From Flavobacteriaceae bacterium (GTDB taxonomy: Bacteria; Bacteroidota; Bacteroidia; Flavobacteriales; Flavobacteriaceae), in NCBI GenBank assembly GCA_013373385.1, contig JABXHX010000037.1, positions 1-64,000 of the forward strand: DNA of 64,000 nt, written 5' to 3'. Below are positions 1 through 9,152 of this stretch, in pieces. Positions within the stretch are counted from its first letter, which is position 1, and each line of letters begins with the position of its first letter. The position numbers were made by a program, and so were the translations under genes. The notes under the pieces were generated by a model. The model made no database searches and was not told the DNA's origin. It was given only the letters and a program-made list of their open reading frames with translations.

Positions 1-374
1 ACAAATCGAGGTTTGTGTGGTTCTTTGGCAGTGAACTCCTCAGCTACTTCTTTGGCTATTTTGGCAGATTCATAATTTAACTCATATACAAAATCTTCCA
101 TTTGATAATCTGCCATGGCGATGGTTGTACCAGAAAAGGTGTTGGTTTCTACAATATCAGCCCCAGCTGCGAAGTATTTTCTGTGTACTTCTTTTACCGC
201 CTCAGGTTGTGTGATGGATAATAAATCGTTGTTTCCTTGTAAGGGAGTTGGGTAGTCTTTAAATCGTTCTCCGCGAAAATCTTCTTCCGAAAATTTATAT
301 TCCTGAAGCATGGTTCCCATAGCGCCATCGAGCACAAGGATTCGTTTTTGTATTTCTTGGTATATGTTAGGCAT
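1..374 (-). CDS. metH: Homocysteine S-methyltransferase domain of methionine synthase (N-terminal part, runs off the window)
   Basis: The reverse strand from 374 encodes a protein starting MPNIYQEIQKRILVLDGAMG and continuing with LLSITQPEAV and ETNTFSGT, all typical of the homocysteine-binding barrel of cobalamin-dependent methionine synthase. The 3' end lies beyond base 1, so only about 124 residues are visible and the length cannot be judged. In flavobacteria this barrel is often a separate gene from the cobalamin part; that cannot be decided here. The ATG overlaps the stop of the upstream metZ-like gene by 8 bp, implying translational coupling at the end of the SAM-I-controlled methionine operon. 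It would transfer the methyl group of methyltetrahydrofolate, via cobalamin, to homocysteine. Confidence 0.88.
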   Translation of the reverse strand, partial: MPNIYQEIQKRILVLDGAMGTMLQEYKFSEEDFRGERFKDYPTPLQGNNDLLSITQPEAVKEVHRKYFAAGADIVETNTFSGTTIAMADYQMEDFVYELNYESAKIAKEVAEEFTAKEPHKPRF

Positions 375-1536
375 TTTCTAATGCTTGTTTTAAATCATTG
401 ATAATATCTTCTACATGTTCTAAGCCAACTGACAAACGAACCAATCCGTTTGTAATGCCAACTTCCAACCTATCTTTTTCACTTAACTTACTATGTGTTG
501 TTGATGCTGGATGTGTAACTATAGTTCTTGTATCTCCTAAATTAGCGGACAATGAACACATTTTAATTGCGTTTAAAAATTTTCTTCCTGCTTCAATTCC
601 TCCTTTTATTTCAAATGCAGCAATATTTCCTCCTAATCGCATTTGTTGTTGTGCTATTTTATATTGAGGATGCGATTTTAAAAATGGATATTTTACCAAA
701 TTTACTTTTGGATGACTCTCTAAAAACTGTGCAACTTTCAATGCATTTTCACAATGTTTTTCTACTCTAACTGCTAAAGTTTCTAAGCTTTTAGATAATA
801 CCCAAGCGTTAAAAGGTGACATTGCCGGACCTGTATTTCTTGAAAAGAGATAAATTTCTCTAATCAACGCTAATTTTCCTACAGCAACTCCCCCTAAAAC
901 TCTTCCTTGTCCATCAATTAATTTTGTTGCAGAATGCAGTACAATATCTGCTCCAAAATCTATTGGAGTTTGTAAATATGGTGTAGCAAAACAATTATCA
1001 ATTACTAATAAAAGATTGTGCTTCTTTGCAATTTTCCCTAACAATTCTAAATCTAAAACATCTACTCCTGGATTTGTTGGTGTTTCAGCGTACAAAACTC
1101 TAGTGTTTGATTGAATTAAACTTTCAATTTTATCAACTTCATTCACCTTAAAGTAACTAGTCTCTATATTCCATTTTGGCAAATACTTTGTAAACAGTGT
1201 ATGGGTAGATCCAAATACTGAGCGACAAGAAACCACATGATCTCCAGCACTTAATAAGGCTCCAAACGCAGAAAATATAGCCGCCATTCCTGTTGCAAAA
1301 GCATAACCTGCTTCTGCTTTTTCCATAGCTACAATTTTATTGACAAACTCTGTTGTGTTTGGGTTTGAAAACCTACTATACAAATTCCTCTCTTTCTCTT
1401 CTGCGAAAGATGCTCTCATATCTTCTGCATCATCAAAAACAAAACTTGATGTAATATACATTGGTGTTGAATGCTCTGAAAATTGCGAACGTTCTGTTTG
1501 ATTTCTTATGGCCTGAGTTTCAAAATGTGTACTCAT
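367..1536 (-). CDS. metZ: PLP-dependent trans-sulfuration enzyme (O-succinylhomoserine sulfhydrylase-like)
   Basis: This is a 389-residue member of the Cys/Met metabolism PLP enzyme family. The PLP lysine is K205 in HSATKLIDGQGRVLGG, and the aspartate that holds the pyridine nitrogen sits in LLVIDNCFATP. It is a paralogue of the 430-residue MetY-like enzyme in the same operon. The family includes O-succinyl- and O-acetylhomoserine sulfhydrylases, cystathionine gamma-synthase and gamma-lyase, and sequence alone does not settle the substrate. Because MetX and MetY are present, a homocysteine-forming or cystathionine-forming role is likely. It starts 1 bp after the metX-thrA stop and overlaps metH, so it is the third gene of the SAM-I-regulated operon. 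Confidence 0.85.
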   Translation of the reverse strand: MSTHFETQAIRNQTERSQFSEHSTPMYITSSFVFDDAEDMRASFAEEKERNLYSRFSNPNTTEFVNKIVAMEKAEAGYAFATGMAAIFSAFGALLSAGDHVVSCRSVFGSTHTLFTKYLPKWNIETSYFKVNEVDKIESLIQSNTRVLYAETPTNPGVDVLDLELLGKIAKKHNLLLVIDNCFATPYLQTPIDFGADIVLHSATKLIDGQGRVLGGVAVGKLALIREIYLFSRNTGPAMSPFNAWVLSKSLETLAVRVEKHCENALKVAQFLESHPKVNLVKYPFLKSHPQYKIAQQQMRLGGNIAAFEIKGGIEAGRKFLNAIKMCSLSANLGDTRTIVTHPASTTHSKLSEKDRLEVGITNGLVRLSVGLEHVEDIINDLKQALENA

Positions 1537-1537
1537 T

Positions 1538-4500
1538 CTAGTTATTATTTTTTGCTAATCTTAATATATCTCCAAATACGCCTCTTGCTGTTACTTTTGC
1601 TCCCGCACCAGCTCCTTGAATAACGATTGGTTGTTGTCCATAAGACTCTGTATAAATTTCAAAAATTGCATCTGAACCTTTTAACGAGCCTAAGGGAGAT
1701 GTAGATGGAACTGATACTAATTTTACTTCTAGATTTCCTTTGTCTTTAAATAAATCTCCAGATAATTCTCCAATATATCTTAACACATGATTCTCTTGTT
1801 GAGTGTATTTTTTTAATTGAAACTCTTTATCAAGTTTAGATAAGTTAGATAAAAATTCTTCTTTTGGTATATCTCTAAATTGTTTAGGAATTAAATTTTG
1901 AACTTGAATATCTTCAAATTCATTTTCTAAATCTAATTCACGTGCTAAAATCAAGAGTTTTCTAGCCACATCATTTCCACATAAATCTTCACGCGGGTCT
2001 GGTTCTGTAAATCCGTTATCAATTGCTTCTTGTAATGCTGTTGAAAACGGAATCTCATCCGAAGAAAACCGATTAAATAAATAGCTTAATGATCCAGAAA
2101 AAACACCTTTTATTTTTGTAATATTCTCTCCAGATTCATGTAATAAATTAATCGTATCAATTAACGGTAATCCTGCACCAACATTGGTTTCGTATAAATA
2201 TGTTTTTTTATTCTTTGCGAGTTCTTCTCTCAACTCTTTATAAAAAGAATGCGACACCGTATTTGCTTTTTTGTTAGATGACACTAAGTCAAATCCTGCA
2301 TTAATTAATGGAATGTAACTTGACACAAAATCTCCGCTAGCTGTATTATCTACTGCTATTAAATTTTCTAAATGATGTGCTTTTGCGTAAGCAGTAACAC
2401 TTTCTACCGAGTTGCTTTCTGCACCGTTTTCTAATAGTGCTGTTTCCCAATCATTATCAACACCATCTTTATTTAGCAATACTTTTTTAGAGTTGGCAAT
2501 GGCAAAAATATTGAGCTGAATTTTACGTCTTTCTAACACAGGTTTAGCATTTTCTAGAATTTGATTAATTAGCGTTCCACCTACCAATCCTTTTCCAAAT
2601 ACAGCTATATTTACTTTTTTTGCAATTCCAAAAACTTGTCCGTGAATAACATTTACGGCTTTATGTAATTCTTCTTTTTTGACTACCAGACTCACATTTT
2701 TACCTGTAATTGTATTGTTAAAAAGCAAGGGTACAATTTGGTTTTTTATCAATGCATTGTATGGGTGATGAAACTCACTTAAATCTTGTCCAATTATCGA
2801 AATTACTGAGACATCATCTACTATTGAAATCTGATTTACATCCTGCGAATAAAAATCATTTTCAAACTCTTTTTCTAACGCTAGAACTGCTTCTGTAGCA
2901 TTATCTTTATTTATAATTAAACCTATTCCTCGTTCCGAAGAACCTTGTGATATAATACTTACACTGATTCCTTTATCACTTAATGCTTTAAAGATTCTAG
3001 CATCTACTCCAACTTTACCTAACAAACCTCTACCTTCGAAATTCACTAAAGCCACATTGTCTAAAACCGAAATAGACTTAATTCCTTTTACTGAAGATTT
3101 TGATGTAATTAATGTTCCTTTATCTTTTTTATTAAACGTATTTAATACTCTTAAATTAATGTTCTTTTCTAATAAAGGAATAATAGTTTTTGCATGTAAA
3201 ATAGTAGCTCCAAAATTGGCTAATTCATTCGCTTCGGAAAAAGATAGTTGTTCTATCTTTTTTGCATCTGAAACCAAATCAGGATTTGCAGTAAAGATTC
3301 CATTTACATGCGTGTAATTTTGTAATTCTTCTGCATCTAAATAATTAGCTAATAAGGATGCTGTATAATTACTTCCATTTCTACCCAACGTAGTGGTTTC
3401 ATTCTTCTGATTTGAAGCAATAAACCCAGTAACAACATTTACTGTTTGCCCATTATTTTGTTTAAAATAACTGACAACATTCTTTTTAGAAATTGCATTA
3501 ATGGGTTGTGCATTACCAAAGTTTTCATCAGTAACAATTAGCTTTCTTGCATCTGTTGGAACTGCTTGAATATTACGCTCTTTTAATAAACTTGCAATAA
3601 GTTTTACAGAAAGTAATTCTCCTTGAGCCAATACTTCATCTTTTATTTTCTGACTGTAGTCTCCTAATAATTTTACTCCTTCAAAAAGCGTATCTAACTT
3701 TGTAAACTCTTGATTAAAATCAACAGAATCAGAAGCTGCTTTTTGATAGTTTTTAAAAGCTTCTAATTGTTCTTTAAATACTTTATTTGTAGCAGCTTTT
3801 TCTAATATTTCTTCTAATTGATCAGTAGTATTGCCTCTTGCTGAAGCAACAACGGTAATCTTTTCTCCATCGTTTACTTTTTTTGAAATGATATCAATTG
3901 TATTTTCCAACCCTTTACCATTTGCCAGTGATTTACCACCAAACTTTAATACTTTCATTTTTTTAATTTCAAAACTGTTCTTAAAAACAGGGACTATAAT
4001 TTTTTCTAATTGTTTATATTCTATTAAAAACGCATCATGACCATGAACCGAATTTATTTCGTTATAGGTTACATTTGGTTTCGTTAATGCTAGTTTTTTA
4101 AATGTATCCCTATTCTCTTCAGCAGTAAAAAACAAATCAGAATCTACACCTACAATATGAATATCTGCTTCTATAGAATCTAAAACATCAATATTAGTAT
4201 CGTTTGTAACATCAATTGTTTTTAATAACTGGTTCATTAATTTATAAGATGATAACTGATATCTTTCTTGTAATTTCTTACCATGATGCAGTAACCAACT
4301 CTCTACATTAAATACTTTTAATTCTTCATTCTTTGAGCGTTGGAAACGGTTTTTAAAAGATTCTGGAGTTCTATAACATAACATTGCATGCATTCTTGCG
4401 TCATGTACAGGATTACTTGAATTTACTAAAAATTGTTCTTGTATCTGACAGTTAGCAATCAACCAATCTGTAGACTTCCAATCTGTAGCTACTGGGATAA

Positions 4501-4936
4501 AATGTTTGGTGATTTTTGGTGCTAATGCAACCATTTCCCAACCTATTCCTCCTCCAAGAGAACCTCCAATTAATGCAAATAATTGATTAATTTTCAACTC
4601 ATTTAAACCTAACAAAAATAATCTAGCAATATCTCTTGCAATGAAACTTTTATAATCATGAATCTCAACTCCATCAAAACCATTTCCTGGAATATTGAAT
4701 GCTAAAATTGTATAAGTATTGGTATCAATAGCTTTATTATTTCCTATTAACTCTTTCCACCAACCACTTTCTCCAGCTACATTACTATTTCCTGTTAATG
4801 CATGGTTTACTAATACAACAGGAGCAGTACCCAATTCTTTACCGAACAATTGATAACTTAAGTTTACATTATTGAACTGAATACCGCTTTCTGTTGTATA
4901 ACTAAGAATATTTATATGTAATAAATTGTTACTCAC
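1538..4936 (-). CDS. Fused homoserine O-acetyltransferase - aspartokinase/homoserine dehydrogenase (MetX-ThrA)
   Basis: This 1132-residue open frame joins two proteins. Residues 1-326 are an alpha/beta hydrolase of the MetX type, with HALTGN, nucleophile S126 in GGSLGGG and a late histidine in SVHGHDAFL. Residues 327-1132 (806 residues, close to E. coli ThrA at 820) start with MKVLKFGGKSL. They carry the aspartokinase domain, ACT-type regulatory repeats, and a homoserine dehydrogenase with the nucleotide motif AVFGKGLVGG. It would phosphorylate aspartate, reduce the semialdehyde to homoserine, and acetylate homoserine for MetY. The junction is an in-frame ATG inside a run of seven A's (3958-3964), where losing one A would give an overlapping ATGA stop/start. 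It is the second gene of the SAM-I operon. A sequencing error in the homopolymer is a possible alternative. Confidence 0.9.
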   Translation of the reverse strand: MSNNLLHINILSYTTESGIQFNNVNLSYQLFGKELGTAPVVLVNHALTGNSNVAGESGWWKELIGNNKAIDTNTYTILAFNIPGNGFDGVEIHDYKSFIARDIARLFLLGLNELKINQLFALIGGSLGGGIGWEMVALAPKITKHFIPVATDWKSTDWLIANCQIQEQFLVNSSNPVHDARMHAMLCYRTPESFKNRFQRSKNEELKVFNVESWLLHHGKKLQERYQLSSYKLMNQLLKTIDVTNDTNIDVLDSIEADIHIVGVDSDLFFTAEENRDTFKKLALTKPNVTYNEINSVHGHDAFLIEYKQLEKIIVPVFKNSFEIKKMKVLKFGGKSLANGKGLENTIDIISKKVNDGEKITVVASARGNTTDQLEEILEKAATNKVFKEQLEAFKNYQKAASDSVDFNQEFTKLDTLFEGVKLLGDYSQKIKDEVLAQGELLSVKLIASLLKERNIQAVPTDARKLIVTDENFGNAQPINAISKKNVVSYFKQNNGQTVNVVTGFIASNQKNETTTLGRNGSNYTASLLANYLDAEELQNYTHVNGIFTANPDLVSDAKKIEQLSFSEANELANFGATILHAKTIIPLLEKNINLRVLNTFNKKDKGTLITSKSSVKGIKSISVLDNVALVNFEGRGLLGKVGVDARIFKALSDKGISVSIISQGSSERGIGLIINKDNATEAVLALEKEFENDFYSQDVNQISIVDDVSVISIIGQDLSEFHHPYNALIKNQIVPLLFNNTITGKNVSLVVKKEELHKAVNVIHGQVFGIAKKVNIAVFGKGLVGGTLINQILENAKPVLERRKIQLNIFAIANSKKVLLNKDGVDNDWETALLENGAESNSVESVTAYAKAHHLENLIAVDNTASGDFVSSYIPLINAGFDLVSSNKKANTVSHSFYKELREELAKNKKTYLYETNVGAGLPLIDTINLLHESGENITKIKGVFSGSLSYLFNRFSSDEIPFSTALQEAIDNGFTEPDPREDLCGNDVARKLLILARELDLENEFEDIQVQNLIPKQFRDIPKEEFLSNLSKLDKEFQLKKYTQQENHVLRYIGELSGDLFKDKGNLEVKLVSVPSTSPLGSLKGSDAIFEIYTESYGQQPIVIQGAGAGAKVTARGVFGDILRLAKNNN

Positions 4937-4941
4937 TTTCT

Positions 4942-6234
4942 TTATACTAAAACTTCTTTAGACACTTTTACAAAAGCTTCTTTTAAATCTGCTTTTAAGT
5001 CTTCAATATCTTCAAGCCCAACTGATAATCGAATTAAATCTGATGATACTCCTGCACTTTCTTGCTCTTCATCAGTAAGCTGTTGATGGGTAGTACTTGC
5101 TGGGTGTATAATTAAAGACTTTGTATCGCCAATATTAGCTAAGAGTGAAAATATTTTAGCACTATCTGCAATAGTTTTTGCGGCTTCAAATCCACCTTTT
5201 GCTCCAAAGGTTACTATTCCACTTTGCCCTTTTGGCAAATACTTATCAGCTAACGATTTATATTTACTACTTTCTAATCCAGGATAGTTTACCCAAGCAA
5301 CCTCACCTTGTTCTTCTAACCATTTTGCTAAAGCCAATGCGTTTTCTGAATGTTGCTTAATTCTTACAGGTAATGTTTCTAATCCTTGAATAATATTAAA
5401 CGCATTTGTTGGGCTTAATGCTCCTCCAAAATCACGTAATCCTTCCAAAATTAACTTAAATGTATATGAAGCTGCTCCCAAAGTTTCATAATATTTTAAT
5501 CCGTGATATCCTGCTGACGGCTCTGTAAATTCAGGAAATTTTCCGTTTGACCAGTCAAAAGTACCAGCATCAATTATAGCACCACCAAGAGAGTTTCCTT
5601 GACCACCAATATATTTTGTTAGTGAATGAATTACAATGTTAGCACCATGTTCTATTGGATTTAATAATGCTGGTGTAGCAACTGTATTATCTACAATAAA
5701 AGGAACTCTTGCTTTTTTAGCCTGTTCAGAAATTCCTTTTAAATCTAACACGTCTAATTTTGGATTCCCTAAAGATTCAACAAAAATAGCTCTGGTGTTT
5801 TCTTGTACTGCATCTGCAAAATTTTCTGGGTTAGAAGCATCTACAAAAGTGGTTGTAATTCCTAATCTAGGTAAGGTTACATTTAATAAGTTGTAGGTAC
5901 CTCCATACAAACTACTTGAAGCTACAATATGATCTCCTGCTTTTAACAAAGTCAATAAACCAGTAGAAATTGCAGCTGTACCTGAAGCAAAAACAACTGC
6001 TCCAACACCTCCTTCAATAGTAGCTAATCGTTCTTGAAGAATTTGATTTGTTGGATTATTTAAACGTGTATAAATAAATCCTAATTCTTTTAATGAAAAA
6101 AGATTTGCCGCATGCTCTGAATTGTTAAAAACATACGAAGTTGATTGATAAATTGGAACTGCTCTTGTTCCTGATGTTTGTGTAACATCGTGTCCTGCGT
6201 GCAACACATTAGTTGCAAATTTTTGTGTACTCAT
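4942..6234 (-). CDS. metY: O-acetylhomoserine sulfhydrylase (O-acetylhomoserine aminocarboxypropyltransferase)
   Basis: This is a 430-residue PLP enzyme of the Cys/Met metabolism family. The length and the motif VIHSLTKYIGGQGNSLGG, with PLP lysine K207, fit MetY, which makes homocysteine from O-acetylhomoserine and sulfide. The substrate would be supplied by the MetX domain of the next gene, which starts 5 bp downstream. This is the first gene of the methionine operon. The 125-base leader between the SAM-I aptamer and its ATG contains two short A/T-rich hairpins. MetY is slightly longer than the 389-residue MetZ-like paralogue, as is usual for OAH sulfhydrylases. Confidence 0.93.
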   Translation of the reverse strand: MSTQKFATNVLHAGHDVTQTSGTRAVPIYQSTSYVFNNSEHAANLFSLKELGFIYTRLNNPTNQILQERLATIEGGVGAVVFASGTAAISTGLLTLLKAGDHIVASSSLYGGTYNLLNVTLPRLGITTTFVDASNPENFADAVQENTRAIFVESLGNPKLDVLDLKGISEQAKKARVPFIVDNTVATPALLNPIEHGANIVIHSLTKYIGGQGNSLGGAIIDAGTFDWSNGKFPEFTEPSAGYHGLKYYETLGAASYTFKLILEGLRDFGGALSPTNAFNIIQGLETLPVRIKQHSENALALAKWLEEQGEVAWVNYPGLESSKYKSLADKYLPKGQSGIVTFGAKGGFEAAKTIADSAKIFSLLANIGDTKSLIIHPASTTHQQLTDEEQESAGVSSDLIRLSVGLEDIEDLKADLKEAFVKVSKEVLV

Positions 6235-6359
6235 TTTTCTTGTTTTTTGAGTTAATAAAAAATTAAACCAAAAGTCAAATGCATCAACTATGTTGATGTA
6301 CTTACTAGAAAAATGTTATTAAGAATAAATACAATTACTCGTCGGTAATTGCTTTTTGA

Positions 6360-6481
6360 GTTATCTATCCAATTTCGTGATAAATGAATCTGAAATTAAG
6401 TAGAATTTAGCACCTTCTATACTAAGTGTATAGGGTTGCTAAGGTTTCACAGGGTCTATTCCCTCCACCTTTCTTGATAAC
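6360..6481 (-). promoter_or_regulatory. SAM-I (S-box) riboswitch in front of the metY operon
   Basis: Read on the minus strand, the segment begins GTTATCAAGAAAGGTGGAGG and continues with GACCCTGTGAAACC and TTAGCAACC, the conserved SAM-I core. The closing helix P1 is GTTATC (6481-6476) pairing with GATAAC (6365-6360). A later AAGGTGCTAAATTC matches the conserved 3' side of the aptamer. It lies 126 bp upstream of metY, so binding of S-adenosylmethionine should switch the operon off. A dyad just downstream (CAATTAC at 6332-6338 and GTAATTG at 6345-6351) could be part of the switch but is A/T-rich and has no clean T-run. Confidence 0.95.
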
Positions 6482-6511
6482 ATTGTCAATAAGTGATGAA
6501 CTTTCTGAGCG

Positions 6512-6544
6512 CAAATATTCAGTAAGAAAAAATTAATATCCAAA
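6512..6544 (-). promoter_or_regulatory. Promoter of the SAM-I/metY transcript
   Basis: On the minus strand, TTTG (6544-6541) is followed after 21 bases by AATATTTG (6519-6512). This is one base off the Bacteroidota -7 element TAnnTTTG at the usual spacing. Transcription would begin near 6507, about 25 bases before the SAM-I aptamer. Confidence 0.6.
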
Positions 6545-6630
6545 TTTATTTTCACTTTTTTTACATTTTTTTAAAATCTGTTGAAATTTACTTTTTAACA
6601 ATTTTGATTTTTTAGTTACAATTTTAGCTG

Positions 6631-6638
6631 TACATTTG
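6631..6638 (+). promoter_or_regulatory. metK promoter (-7 element)
   Basis: TACATTTG is an exact match to TAnnTTTG. The -33 region is poor (only a T-run near 6608-6613). A start near 6643 would put the SAM-II-like aptamer at the very 5' end of the transcript. Confidence 0.6.
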
Positions 6639-6644
6639 CAGTCG

Positions 6645-6732
6645 ATATTCGAGGAAAGATTTGAACTGATTGCTACCTCACAAAAAAAAGCTAAAGCAGT
6701 AATTATATACTACTTTTGCGACTAAGGCAATC
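6645..6732 (+). promoter_or_regulatory. SAM-II-like riboswitch upstream of metK
   Basis: The SAM-II/SAM-V landmarks appear in order. P1 is GAGG (6651-6654) pairing with CCTC (6676-6679). Its loop holds GATTTGAAC (6658-6666) and TTGC (6670-6673), an A-rich linker follows, then GCTAAAG (6690-6696). A pseudoknot CTG (6666-6668) with CAG (6697-6699) is possible. A second helix, GATTGC (6668-6673) with GCAATC (6727-6732), would compete with the aptamer. The position in front of metK, the gene for SAM synthetase, supports SAM control. The inner pseudoknot pairing is weaker than in textbook SAM-II, so the exact class is uncertain. Confidence 0.75.
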
Positions 6733-6771
6733 TCTTTTTATTTTTCAATTTATTATTTAAAAAATAGTTTT

Positions 6772-8025
6772 ATGTCATATTTTTTTACTTCAGAATCTGT
6801 TTCTGAAGGACATCCAGATAAAGTTGCTGATCAGATTTCTGATGCATTAATTGATAATTTTTTGGCTTTTGACCCAGAAAGTAAAGTAGCGTGTGAAACC
6901 TTGGTTACTACAGGGCAAGTAGTATTGGCAGGCGAAGTAAAATCTAATACTTATTTAGATGTACAGCAAATTGCTAGAGAGGTCATCAATAAAATTGGTT
7001 ACACCAAAGGCGAATACATGTTTGACGGAAATTCTTGTGGGGTGTTGTCTGCAATCCACGAGCAATCAGATGATATCAATCGTGGTGTAGACAGAGCATC
7101 TAAAGAAGAACAAGGTGCTGGTGATCAAGGAATGATGTTTGGTTATGCAAGTAAAGAAACTGAAAATTACATGCCTTTAGCGTTAGACTTATCACATCTT
7201 ATTTTAAAAGAATTAGCAGCTATCAGAAGAGAAAATTCTGAAATCACTTACTTAAGACCAGATGCAAAAAGTCAGGTAACTATTGAATATTCTGATGATA
7301 ATGTACCTCAACGTATTGAAGCTATAGTAGTTTCGACTCAACATGATGATTTTGGCTCTGATGAAGAAATGTTGACTAAAATTAGAAAAGACATTAAAGA
7401 AATTTTAATCCCTAGAGTAAAGGCTTTAGTTTCTCCAGAAATCAAAGCGCTGTTTACCGATGACATCAAATATCATATCAACCCAACAGGAAAATTTGTA
7501 ATTGGTGGACCTCATGGAGATACTGGTTTAACTGGACGTAAAATTATTGTTGATACATACGGAGGAAAAGGTGCACACGGTGGTGGAGCTTTTTCTGGAA
7601 AAGACCCTAGTAAAGTAGATAGAAGTGCTGCCTATGCAACACGTCATATTGCTAAAAATTTAGTTGCCGCTGGTGTAGCTGATGAAATTTTAGTACAAGT
7701 TTCGTATGCAATTGGTGTGGCTGAACCTATGGGAATATTCGTTGACACCTATGGTACTTGTCCGTTTAATATGACCGACGGAGAAATTGCTACTAAGGTT
7801 TCCCAAATTTTTGATATGAAACCAGCCGCTATAGAAGACAGATTAAAATTACGCTCACCGATGTATAGCGAAACAGCTGCATATGGGCATATGGGGCGTA
7901 CTAACAAAACTGTAAGCAAAACATTTACCCAACCTAATGGAGAAACAAAAACATTAGACGTAGAGCTGTTTACTTGGGAAAAACTAGACTACGTTGACAA
8001 AGTAAAAGCAGCTTTTGGTTTATAA
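6772..8025 (+). CDS. metK: S-adenosylmethionine synthase
   Basis: This 417-residue protein makes SAM from methionine and ATP. The start [21 protein letters not shown] carries the ATP-binding histidine of the GHPDK motif. [12 protein letters not shown] and [19 protein letters not shown] are the two family signatures (central loop and phosphate-binding region). The length fits the family (380-420). The gene stands alone between a SAM-II-like riboswitch and an intrinsic terminator, and diverges from the SAM-I-controlled methionine operon, so the two sides together would balance methionine supply and SAM synthesis. Confidence 0.98.
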   Translation: MSYFFTSESVSEGHPDKVADQISDALIDNFLAFDPESKVACETLVTTGQVVLAGEVKSNTYLDVQQIAREVINKIGYTKGEYMFDGNSCGVLSAIHEQSDDINRGVDRASKEEQGAGDQGMMFGYASKETENYMPLALDLSHLILKELAAIRRENSEITYLRPDAKSQVTIEYSDDNVPQRIEAIVVSTQHDDFGSDEEMLTKIRKDIKEILIPRVKALVSPEIKALFTDDIKYHINPTGKFVIGGPHGDTGLTGRKIIVDTYGGKGAHGGGAFSGKDPSKVDRSAAYATRHIAKNLVAAGVADEILVQVSYAIGVAEPMGIFVDTYGTCPFNMTDGEIATKVSQIFDMKPAAIEDRLKLRSPMYSETAAYGHMGRTNKTVSKTFTQPNGETKTLDVELFTWEKLDYVDKVKAAFGL

Positions 8026-8050
8026 ATTTTATAAAAATAATTAACCAAGA

Positions 8051-8077
8051 CCTCAACAATAATGTTGAGGTTTTTTT
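8051..8077 (+). terminator. Intrinsic terminator of metK
   Basis: CCTCAACA (8051-8058) pairs perfectly with TGTTGAGG (8063-8070) across a 4-base loop, followed by seven T's. Confidence 0.92.
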
Positions 8078-8143
8078 ATGACTCTAATTTTGTAATTTAA
8101 AGGCTTAATTTTACGACTAATTGTTGAATCTAAAAATATAAAA

Positions 8144-8590
8144 ATGACTTGGAAAGATGTGATACATTTTGCCGTTAATGGCAATCTCAAGCCCGATAAA
8201 ATTGTTGTAAAATCTGAAGATGAATGGAAAGCGAAATTGACTCCAGAACAATATCAAATTACCCGATTAAAAGGTACTGAAAGACCTTTTACAGGTGAGC
8301 ATTGCAGTACCTTTGAAAAAGGGAAATACAATTGTGTTTGTTGTGATGCTCCATTATTTGATTCTAGCATCAAGTTTAATTCAAATAGTGGTTGGCCAAG
8401 TTTTACAGAACCTATAAAAGAAAATGCTATTAAATATTTCAAAGACACATCACACGGAATGGTTCGGGTAGAAATTTTATGCAATACCTGTGAAGCACAT
8501 TTAGGACATGTCTTCCCAGATGGCCCAGAACCAAGCGGATTGCGTTATTGTACAAATTCTGCATCAATAAAATTAAACAAGAATGAATAA
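8144..8590 (+). CDS. msrB: Peptide-methionine (R)-S-oxide reductase
   Basis: This 148-residue MsrB reduces methionine-R-sulfoxide in proteins. The structural zinc site is visible as C64/C67 in YNCVCCDAPLF and C113/C116 in CNTCEAHLGH. The catalytic cysteine is C136 in GLRYCTNSASI. SNSGWPSF and SHGMVRVEI are further family motifs. There is no signal peptide, so the protein is cytosolic. Its last 8 bases overlap the start of msrA, so the two repair enzymes for the R and S stereoisomers are translationally coupled. Confidence 0.96.
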   Translation: MTWKDVIHFAVNGNLKPDKIVVKSEDEWKAKLTPEQYQITRLKGTERPFTGEHCSTFEKGKYNCVCCDAPLFDSSIKFNSNSGWPSFTEPIKENAIKYFKDTSHGMVRVEILCNTCEAHLGHVFPDGPEPSGLRYCTNSASIKLNKNE

Positions 8591-9119
8591 AAAAATACAA
8601 ACTGCCATTGTTGGCGGAGGTTGCTTTTGGTGTACCGAAGCCATTTTTCAAGAAGTAAAAGGAGTTGTTAAGGTAAAACCTGGCTACGCAGGCGGTACAG
8701 TTCCAGGTAAACCAACGTATAGAGAAGTCTGTTCTGGATTAACAGGACACGCAGAAGTTGTAGAAATCACTTTTGACAGCTCAATAATCACGTATCGAGA
8801 AATTTTAAGGATTTTTATGACCACTCACGACCCAACTACATTAAACAGACAAGGTGCAGACAAAGGAACGCAATACCGATCGATTATTTTTTATCAGAAT
8901 AAAAAAGAGCAAGAAATTGCAAAAAAAGTAATCGAAGAACTAATAAATATTTTTGAGAGTCCAATTGTTACAGAAGTGAGTGAGTTGATCATTTTTTTTG
9001 AAGCAGAAACAGAACATCAAAACTATTATAAAAACAATTCTGAACAAGCATATTGCAGTTTTGTGATTACACCTAAGCTCAAAAAAATGAAAGAATTACA
9101 CTCAAACTACTTGAAATAA
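8583..9119 (+). CDS. msrA: Peptide-methionine (S)-S-oxide reductase
   Basis: This 178-residue MsrA has the active-site motif GGGCFWCTEAIFQ, with C14 as nucleophile. It also has GYAGG, the family motif GHAEVVEITFD, and HDPTTLNRQGADKGTQYRS. It reduces methionine-S-sulfoxide. The ATG lies inside the end of msrB (8-bp overlap), forming a two-gene repair operon. No transporting signal peptide is seen. Its 3' side is followed by the tandem small RNA modules, the first of which ends in an intrinsic terminator that would also stop msrBA transcripts. Confidence 0.96.
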   Translation: MNKKIQTAIVGGGCFWCTEAIFQEVKGVVKVKPGYAGGTVPGKPTYREVCSGLTGHAEVVEITFDSSIITYREILRIFMTTHDPTTLNRQGADKGTQYRSIIFYQNKKEQEIAKKVIEELINIFESPIVTEVSELIIFFEAETEHQNYYKNNSEQAYCSFVITPKLKKMKELHSNYLK

Positions 9120-9152
9120 TTCTTAATAAAATGTTAAATAACAAATAAAACT

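Noticed and set aside
6282..6298. CATCAAC-TAT-GTTGATG hairpin in the metY leader as a riboswitch terminator.
   Set aside because: It is A/T-rich and not followed by a T-run on the minus strand, so it is not a clear intrinsic terminator.
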